Below, in pieces: positions 19,928-25,663 of a stretch of DNA of 25,663 bases (positions within the stretch are counted from its first letter, which is position 1; each line of letters starts with the position of its first letter). Position numbers and translations under genes: made by a program. The notes below the pieces were generated by a model. That model saw only the letters and a list, made by a program, of their open reading frames with translations. It was not told the origin of the DNA and did no database searches. The stretch is from Candidatus Altarchaeota archaeon (GTDB lineage: Archaea; SpSt-1190): contig JAUUZA010000009.1 of assembly GCA_030590165.1 (NCBI GenBank), positions 1 to 25,663 on the forward strand, read 5' to 3'.

Positions 19928-20809
19928 ATGGCCCAAAAAAAGAAAATAAATTCTGGGAAAAAGAAAATAACTTCCGTGAAAAAGAAAACAGTTTCTAGGA
20001 AAAAGAAATCTAATTGTCAGAAAAAAATGGCCAAATTCAATAAGAGTGTAAGAAAATTCTTGAAGAGAAATGATGTGATGTCAACACTTCTAATTATCAA
20101 TATGTTATTGATAGGTGGAATTATAGTGATGACAGTAGGTATGAGTGATAGTATAAATGTTCAAAAAAGTGCCGAGTGGCAGCCAGTCGATGGACCAACC
20201 GCCAACGCTTTTATTATGTCATACTGTCCATACGGACTTCAATTCTTGAAAGCTTATGTTCCTGTTATTGAACTGCTTGGAGACAAAGCAAATGTAATGG
20301 TAAACTTTGTTAGTTACATTATGCATGGTGAAACAGAAATCTTAGAAAATAGTCGTATGTATTGTATTCAATATGAACAGAACGACAAATTTACAGATTA
20401 CTTAAGATGTTTTGTTGAAGCTGGTGACTTTACAGGTTGTATAGAATCTGTTGGAATAGATACTAAAAAACTTGATACTTGTATGGAAAATCTTGATACT
20501 GAATATAGTATTTCAGAACTTTTTGCTGATAAGGAAACATGGAGTAATGGAAGATATCCACAATATCCTGTTGAAGCAAGTTTGAATGCCCAATATAGTG
20601 TTGGTGGTTCACCGTCCTTTATTCTTGAAGACCAACAAGTTCAGGTGGCTCGTTCTCCTGAATCCATCAAACAAGCAATTTGTAATGCGTTTGATATGAT
20701 GCCAGAAGAGTGTAACACTATTCTTAGTTCAGTTGCAGAATTACCAAGCTTTGGACCAATTGGCGCAGGTCAAGAAGGTGCAGCAGCATCTGATGATTTG
20801 TCGTGTTAA
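19928..20809 (+). CDS. Membrane-anchored thioredoxin-fold (DsbA-like) protein with CPYG site
   Basis: A 293-residue protein. A lysine-rich cytoplasmic tail (1-48) is followed by one membrane segment (about 50-70) and an exterior thioredoxin-like domain. The active-site-like motif is C100-P-Y-G, so the second cysteine of a CxxC is replaced by Gly. The cis-proline loop GGSPSF (P229) is present, and the long helical insert between them resembles DsbA. Other cysteines (in MYCIQ, LRCFVE, FTGC, DTC, AIC, EEC and the terminal LSC) could form structural disulfides or a resolving partner. Likely roles are thiol exchange or disulfide isomerisation outside the cell. The start ATG is weakly supported by promoter signals. 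Confidence 0.72.
   Translation: MAQKKKINSGKKKITSVKKKTVSRKKKSNCQKKMAKFNKSVRKFLKRNDVMSTLLIINMLLIGGIIVMTVGMSDSINVQKSAEWQPVDGPTANAFIMSYCPYGLQFLKAYVPVIELLGDKANVMVNFVSYIMHGETEILENSRMYCIQYEQNDKFTDYLRCFVEAGDFTGCIESVGIDTKKLDTCMENLDTEYSISELFADKETWSNGRYPQYPVEASLNAQYSVGGSPSFILEDQQVQVARSPESIKQAICNAFDMMPEECNTILSSVAELPSFGPIGAGQEGAAASDDLSC
19937..20020 (+). repeat. Four tandem 21-bp repeats encoding KKKxxSx heptads
   Basis: Four in-frame units encode KKKINSG, KKKITSV, KKKTVSR and KKKSNCQ. The DNA units share AAAAAGAAA at the start, so the repeat exists at both DNA and protein level. Confidence 0.75.
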
Positions 20810-20810
20810 T

Positions 20811-20837
20811 CCCTGAATGTAGGGGTTTCCTTTTTTT
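20811..20837 (+). terminator. Hairpin-plus-T-run terminator
   Basis: CCCT/AGGG stem with a 6-nt loop one base after the stop codon of the DsbA-like gene, followed by seven T (20831-20837). Confidence 0.5.
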
Positions 20838-20884
20838 ATTTTTTCATTTCTATATGTAATTTTTGTCATTCTAGCGAAGAAAAC

Positions 20885-20892
20885 TATTTAAA
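20885..20892 (+). promoter_or_regulatory. TATA box of the RNA polymerase operon
   Basis: TATTTAAA is centred 100 bp before the rpoB'' ATG. It predicts an untranslated leader of about 75 nt, unlike the leaderless genes elsewhere. A GGTG motif (20976-20979) near the ATG supplies the ribosome site. Confidence 0.45.
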
Positions 20893-20988
20893 CCCCCTAT
20901 TGGAATTTAACAAGTGCTTAGTCTTAACTTTCCTGTTAATTTTGGATTTTTTCGGGCAAGTTCTATTAAAAAAAGGTGTGATATATAA

Positions 20989-22494
20989 ATGAAAGATGCA
21001 ATTTCTTCACTGGCCAGGGCATTTTTTGACGAATACGGAGTTTCTCGTCACCATATAGATTCTTACAATACTTTCCTCAAAGAAGGAATGCAAAGGGTTG
21101 TAAAAGAAGTTGGTGCGATGGAACCTTTAATTGTGCCCCCGGGATTCGAGAGCTATAAACTTCTCTTTGGAAAAATTAGGATTTTACATCCTTTGGCTCG
21201 CGAGGCTGATGGTTCTAGTAGTCTTTTGTATCCAATAGAGTCCAGAATTAGAAAATTGACTTATTCTGCTCCTATTCAATTAGAAATAATTCCTGAAAAA
21301 GACGGAATTAAGGCTGAGTCAATTTGGGCAGATATAGGAAATTTACCAATTATGGTTCGAAGTAATAAGTGTTTACTTCATGGATTGAGTAGTGAAGAAT
21401 TGGTCGAGGTTGGTGAAGACCCCTACGACCCTGGAGGATACTTCTTGATTAGCGGAACTGAAAGAGTGCTTATGAGTATTGAGGATCTCGTTCCAAATAT
21501 TCCATTACTTGAAAAACCACGTTCAGGAAGTGCTCAGGAAGCAGCCCGATTATTTAGTGAAGTTCCTGGTTTTAGAATTCCTCATTTATTTGAGAGAATG
21601 AAGGACGGGGTAATTAGTGTTTCATGGGCGAGAGTTCCAAGAATTCCTTTAGCTGTTGTTTTGATGGCTTTGGGCATAGAAGATGACCAAAAACTTGTTG
21701 AACAAATTTCAGAAGATGAAGCTTTTACTGAAGACATATTAGTGAATATTGAGGCAATGGAGGGCGTTTTAAACCAAGAAGAGGCACTTGATTTTATTGG
21801 AAAGAAATTGAAAATAGGTCAAGGAACTGAATACCGAGTTGAACGTTCAGCATACTTAATGGATAATTATCTTTTACCACATATTGGAAAGGGTAAAAAA
21901 TTCCGTAACCTAAAGGCTTTGGCTGTCGGTTCAATTGCTGAAAAAATTTTGAAGTTTCATCATGGTGAATTAGGAGGAGATGACAAAGACCATTATGGAA
22001 ATAAAAGATTGAAGCTTGCTGGAGAACTTATGGAGCAACTTTTTAGGGCTGCATTTAAGACTTTAGCAAATGATATGAAGTATAGTTTTGAAAGAATTGT
22101 TAAGCGTGGTCGTGAACCAAGTTCTACTACAATAATTAGAAGTCAATTACTGACAAGCAGAATTGAGAGTGCAATGGCTACTGGATATTGGATTGGTGGA
22201 AGAAGTGGTGTAGCACAACATCTACAGAGATTAAATTTCTTTGATACTATGAGTCATTTGAGAAGAGTTATGAGTCCTTTGACGAGTAGTCAGCCTCATT
22301 TTGAAGCAAGAGAGTTACATCCAACTCATTGGGGTAAACTTTGTGTTGCAGAAACACCAGAAGGGTCAAACATTGGTTTACGAAAGAACTTAGCGTTATT
22401 TGCAAAGCTTAGTTATCGAACACCAACTAAAGATATCGAGAAACATTTGAAAAAAATTTTGGAGGAGACAGTGAATGATAAGCGTAATGATTAA
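20989..22494 (+). CDS. rpoB2: DNA-directed RNA polymerase subunit B'' (N-terminal half of split RpoB)
   Basis: N-terminal half of the second-largest RNA polymerase subunit, 501 residues. Typical segments are PLIVPPGFESYKLLFGKI, DPGGYFLISGTERVLMSIED, and the fork/rifampicin-pocket region SSTTIIRSQLLTSRIESAMATGYW followed by GGRSGVAQHLQRLNFFDTMSHLRR and ARELHPTHWGKLCVAETPEGSNIGL. It stops just after LFAKLSYRTP, the break point found in archaea with split B subunits. The last 20 bp overlap the start of rpoB', so the halves are translationally coupled. There is no rpoH gene upstream, although it heads this operon in many archaea. Confidence 0.96.
   Translation: MKDAISSLARAFFDEYGVSRHHIDSYNTFLKEGMQRVVKEVGAMEPLIVPPGFESYKLLFGKIRILHPLAREADGSSSLLYPIESRIRKLTYSAPIQLEIIPEKDGIKAESIWADIGNLPIMVRSNKCLLHGLSSEELVEVGEDPYDPGGYFLISGTERVLMSIEDLVPNIPLLEKPRSGSAQEAARLFSEVPGFRIPHLFERMKDGVISVSWARVPRIPLAVVLMALGIEDDQKLVEQISEDEAFTEDILVNIEAMEGVLNQEEALDFIGKKLKIGQGTEYRVERSAYLMDNYLLPHIGKGKKFRNLKALAVGSIAEKILKFHHGELGGDDKDHYGNKRLKLAGELMEQLFRAAFKTLANDMKYSFERIVKRGREPSSTTIIRSQLLTSRIESAMATGYWIGGRSGVAQHLQRLNFFDTMSHLRRVMSPLTSSQPHFEARELHPTHWGKLCVAETPEGSNIGLRKNLALFAKLSYRTPTKDIEKHLKKILEETVNDKRND
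22461..22467 (+). promoter_or_regulatory. Shine-Dalgarno motif of rpoB'
   Basis: GGAGGAG within the end of rpoB'' lies 7 bp before ATG 22475 and selects that start over ATG 22487. Confidence 0.65.
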
Positions 22495-24283
22495 TGGTAA
22501 GGTTCTTTCAAGAGTGAATCATAAGGAAGCTCAAGAAATAGTTAGTAAATTAATAAATTTAAGGAGAAAGGGGAAAATTCACTCCGAGGTCACTATTGCA
22601 TATATTCAAGAGAGAGATGAAATTCGAATTGACACTAGTGAAGGGAGGGTATTGAGACCTTTGATTATTGTAACTGAGAAAAAACCTCAATTTAATAAGA
22701 TTGATCTTAAAAAGCTCAAAAAAGGTGAAATAGTTTGGAGAGATTTGATTGACGCTGGAAAAATTGAATTTTTAGATGCTGAAGAAGAAGAAAATGCGTT
22801 AATTGCAATTGATGAAAAACATATTAGGAAGGGAACTACACATTTGGAGATTCATCCAATTACACTTTTGGGCGTGCCAGGTTCATTAATTCCTTATGCA
22901 AACTTTTCTCGTGGTGACCGTGTTAATTATGGTACTAGTAAAGGAGTTAAACAAGGAGTTGGAATTTATTCACTGAATTATCCTATTAGATTTGATACAT
23001 TCACTAATATTTTACATTATCCTCAGGTACCAATAGTGAATACAAAACTTCACAAAGTATTAGGATTTGAACATCATCCGGCAGGTCAAAATGTAGTTAT
23101 TGCTATGATGACTTGGGGTGGATATAATATGGAAGATGGTATGGTTGTGAATAAAGCTAGTTTAGAAAGGGGCTTTGCACGAAGTACTTATTTTAGGCCT
23201 TATACTACTATTGAAAATCGTTATCCAGGGGGACAAGAAGACCGCATAGAAGCCCCTACTAAAGATGTTACAGGGTTTAGCGAAGATTTAGATTATACTG
23301 CCCTTGATGAAGATGGAATTGTTAATCCTGAAAGTTGGGCAGAAGGTGATAGTGTACTCGTAGGAAAAACTTCACCTCCAAGATTTTTAGGTGCAATGAG
23401 TATTTTCAGAATGGGAGTTGAATCGCGTCGTGATACGAGTGAACGTGTTAGACATGATGAACGGGGATGGATTGATTCTGTTATTGTTTCTGAAAATATT
23501 GACGGTAGAAAATTAGTGAATGTTAAAGTTCGTGAAGATCGTGTTGCAGAACTCGGTGACAAACTTTCTAGTAGATATGGACAGAAAGGTATTATTGGTA
23601 TGGTTGTTCCTCAAGAAGATATGCCATTCACTGAAAGTGGAATTATTCCAGATATAATTACTAATCCACATGGTATTCCAAGTCGTATGACATTTAATCA
23701 ACTTATTGAGATTGTGGCTGCTAAGGCGGGGTCAATAGAAGGTAGATTTATGGATGGAACTTCCTTTGAAGGTGACCCAGTTAGTGAAGCTAAGGCGTTA
23801 TTAGAGGCTAATGGTTTTACATCATCAGGAAAAGAAAAAATGTATGATGGACGAACTGGTAAAGCTTATGAAGTTGAAATTTTTAATGGAGTAATTTATT
23901 ATCATAAAGTTCGTCACATGGTTGCAAACAAATTACATGCAAGAGCAAGAGGTCCTGTACAAATGTTAACTCGCCAACCAACAGAAGGTAGAAGTAAGTC
24001 TGGTGGTTTGAGAATGGGTGAAATGGAAAAGGATGCGCTCGTTTCACACGGAGCTTCACTTTTGCTTCATGAAAGATTTAGTTCTGATAAAACTAAATTA
24101 CCTGTTTGTGAAAAATGTGGAGTGACTGCAATTAATGATTTTGTAAAAGACAGAGCATATTGTCCAATTTGTGGTGGTGAAAATATTGAATTTATTGAAG
24201 TAAGTTATGCTTTCCACATTTTGTTGCAAGAATTAATTTCATTAGGGATATACCCGAGATTACAATTAGGAGATAAAGGGTGA
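22475..24283 (+). CDS. rpoB1: DNA-directed RNA polymerase subunit B' (C-terminal half of split RpoB)
   Basis: C-terminal half of the split B subunit, 602 residues. Landmarks are HPAGQNVVIAMMTWGGYNMEDGMVVNK, with the ED pair near the active centre; KLSSRYGQKGIIGMVVPQED; PDIITNPHGIPSRMT; the basic HARARGPVQMLTRQPTEGRS and GGLRMGEMEKDAL segments; and a zinc site (CEKCGVT...YCPICGG) in the clamp. All are standard archaeal RpoB. The start is ATG 22475 with a strong Shine-Dalgarno motif. The rpoA' ATG follows the stop by 4 bp, and GGGTGAT overlapping this gene's stop provides its ribosome site. Confidence 0.96.
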   Translation: MISVMINGKVLSRVNHKEAQEIVSKLINLRRKGKIHSEVTIAYIQERDEIRIDTSEGRVLRPLIIVTEKKPQFNKIDLKKLKKGEIVWRDLIDAGKIEFLDAEEEENALIAIDEKHIRKGTTHLEIHPITLLGVPGSLIPYANFSRGDRVNYGTSKGVKQGVGIYSLNYPIRFDTFTNILHYPQVPIVNTKLHKVLGFEHHPAGQNVVIAMMTWGGYNMEDGMVVNKASLERGFARSTYFRPYTTIENRYPGGQEDRIEAPTKDVTGFSEDLDYTALDEDGIVNPESWAEGDSVLVGKTSPPRFLGAMSIFRMGVESRRDTSERVRHDERGWIDSVIVSENIDGRKLVNVKVREDRVAELGDKLSSRYGQKGIIGMVVPQEDMPFTESGIIPDIITNPHGIPSRMTFNQLIEIVAAKAGSIEGRFMDGTSFEGDPVSEAKALLEANGFTSSGKEKMYDGRTGKAYEVEIFNGVIYYHKVRHMVANKLHARARGPVQMLTRQPTEGRSKSGGLRMGEMEKDALVSHGASLLLHERFSSDKTKLPVCEKCGVTAINDFVKDRAYCPICGGENIEFIEVSYAFHILLQELISLGIYPRLQLGDKG

Positions 24284-24287
24284 TTAC

Positions 24288-25663
24288 ATGGATATAATCA
24301 GAAAAGAAATAAAAGGTATAAAATTTGGATTATTTGGTCCTGACTTAATTAGAAAACTTAGTGTTATGGAAATTACTGTTCCTGAACTCTACGATCAAGA
24401 CGGTTTCCCAGTTGAAGGGGGTTTAATGGATCCAAGACTTGGTGTTGTTGACCCAGGGATGCGTTGTAGAACCTGTGCCGGAAAAGTAGGAAGTTGTCCC
24501 GGTCATTTTGGTTTAATTGAGTTGGCAAAACCCTTAATTCATGTTAGATTTGGGAAGGAAATTTTTGGGTGGCTTTATTCTAGTTGTTCACATTGTGGGA
24601 GAGTGAAGATTCCAAATGAACAGAGAAAATATTTATTCAAACTTTTCAAAAAAATTGATGATGAAGGAAATGTGAAAGCTAAAGATAATTTAATTAAGAG
24701 TATAATGAAGGGGGCACGTGCTGAAAAGACTTGTCCATTTTGTAATACTCCTCAAGAAAAAATAGTGTGGGAAAAACCAACTACATATTATGATGGGGGA
24801 AATAAAATGACCCCAATTGAAATTCGTGAATGGTTAGAAAAAATTCCAGATGAAGATTTAGAACTTCTTGGTATGGATACTGAGGTTTCAAGGCCTGAGT
24901 GGACAATTCTTACAGTTATGCTTGTTCCACCAGTGACGACAAGACCAAGTATTACACTTCAAACAGGTGAACGAAGTGAAGATGATATGACTCACAAATT
25001 AGTTGATATCATGCGTATCAATACAAGACTAAAGGAAAATATGGCGAGTGGTGCTCCTGCAGTAATAATTGAAGACTTTTGGGAATTACTCCAATATCAT
25101 GTTACAACAATGATTGATAATGAAGTCAGTGGTGTTCCCCCTGCAAGACATAGGGCAGGAAGAATTCTAAAAGGAATAGTCCAAAGAATTAAAACTAAAG
25201 AAGGAAGATTTAGAAGAAATCTCGCAGGTAAACGAGTGAATTTTTCTGCTCGAACAGTAATTAGTCCGGATAGTCGTATTGGTGTTGATGAAGTTGGGGT
25301 TCCTAGAGAAATTGCAGAAATTTTAACAGTTCCAGTTTTTGTTACTGAAGAAAATGCTGAATGGCTTAAGACTTTGATTTCAGATGGTCCTGATGGGAAA
25401 CAAAGAGCTAATTATGTAATTGATGACGAGGAAAATCGACTTAGAATTACTGATTTTAATAAGGAAAATTTAAAGGAACAACTTCAACCAGGATGGATTG
25501 TTGAGAGACATCTTTCAGATGGTGATGTTGTTTTAATGAATAGGCAACCTACATTGCATAAAGTTAGTATTATGGGACATAAGGTAAAAGTCCTTCCTGG
25601 GAGAACTTTTAGAATTAATCCAAGTGTATGTCCTCCGTATAATGCTGATTTTGATGGGGATGA
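24288..25663 (+). CDS. rpoA1: DNA-directed RNA polymerase subunit A' (3' truncated by window)
   Basis: N-terminal 458 residues of the largest subunit's A' part. The start ATG 24288 follows GGGTGAT (24278-24284), a close match to the archaeal Shine-Dalgarno. The clamp zinc site has C60, C63, C70 and H73 (CRTCAGKVGSCPGH), with a second CSHC...CPFC pair in the clamp. Further on are PPVTTRPS, GRFRRNLAGKRVNFSARTVISPD (switch 2 and lid area) and MNRQPTLHK. The window ends inside the catalytic loop: N452-ADFDGD458 is present, with Mg-binding D454, D456 and D458, and the rest is cut off. rpoA'' is expected downstream. Confidence 0.97.
   Translation, partial: MDIIRKEIKGIKFGLFGPDLIRKLSVMEITVPELYDQDGFPVEGGLMDPRLGVVDPGMRCRTCAGKVGSCPGHFGLIELAKPLIHVRFGKEIFGWLYSSCSHCGRVKIPNEQRKYLFKLFKKIDDEGNVKAKDNLIKSIMKGARAEKTCPFCNTPQEKIVWEKPTTYYDGGNKMTPIEIREWLEKIPDEDLELLGMDTEVSRPEWTILTVMLVPPVTTRPSITLQTGERSEDDMTHKLVDIMRINTRLKENMASGAPAVIIEDFWELLQYHVTTMIDNEVSGVPPARHRAGRILKGIVQRIKTKEGRFRRNLAGKRVNFSARTVISPDSRIGVDEVGVPREIAEILTVPVFVTEENAEWLKTLISDGPDGKQRANYVIDDEENRLRITDFNKENLKEQLQPGWIVERHLSDGDVVLMNRQPTLHKVSIMGHKVKVLPGRTFRINPSVCPPYNADFDGD

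Noticed and set aside
19758-19949. ORF across the tRNA-Lys locus on the plus strand
   Set aside because: It is the reverse complement of a clear tRNA; such ORFs with GIRTRDRRVKSPALYQ-like peptides are a known artefact over tRNA genes.

Overview
The window is AT-rich, gene-dense archaeal DNA, most likely from a DPANN-type archaeon (a Woesearchaeota/Pacearchaeota-like lineage is my inference). Archaeal markers are TFB, TFS, ribosomal protein L40e, an Nre DNA-repair protein, a TtuA-type tRNA thiolase, an archaeal PRPP synthase and RNA polymerase with a split B subunit (B'' and B'). Many genes have a TATA box centred about 23-27 bp upstream of the start codon and often use GTG, which implies leaderless transcripts. 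Genes inside operons instead use GGTG/GGAG Shine-Dalgarno motifs or overlapping ATGA junctions.

Region 1 (1-5383) concerns sulfur and Fe-S biology. The 3' part of a TtuA-like, Fe-S-dependent tRNA thiolase converges on a small HTH regulator. The regulator diverges from a complete five-gene SUF operon, sufC-sufB-sufD-sufS-sufU. The 79-bp divergent promoter holds nested GTTAA/TTAAC inverted repeats placed around both TATA boxes, which suggests an autoregulated Fe-S-biogenesis control circuit.

Region 2 (5412-10151) is housekeeping: PRPP synthase, a HAD phosphatase, Nre, TFS, a cis-prenyltransferase that makes a polyprenyl carrier, and a GPT/MraY-family sugar-1-phosphate transferase that would use such a carrier for glycan assembly.

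Region 3 (10214-14302) is a three-gene operon of uncertain function: a large endonuclease IV-like TIM-barrel protein that keeps most of the metal-ligand pattern but carries an insertion of well over 200 residues, followed by two paralogous nucleotidyltransferases. It is the best candidate for an undescribed system here.

Region 4 (14307-19698) contains a DUF483-like protein and L40e, which share one bidirectional TATA box; a polytopic membrane protein; a structured intergenic segment that may be a small RNA; TFB with a SWIM zinc-finger protein; tRNA-Ser(GCT); a membrane-anchored cysteine-rich repeat protein; dCMP deaminase; tRNA-Leu(CAA); desulfoferrodoxin; and two proteins of unknown function.

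Region 5 (19769-25663) contains tRNA-Lys(TTT), a membrane-anchored thioredoxin-fold protein with a CPYG site, and the RNA polymerase operon rpoB''-rpoB'-rpoA'. The last gene is cut by the window edge inside its catalytic NADFDGD motif. No mobile elements or CRISPR arrays were seen, and no stretch longer than 300 bp lacks a gene.
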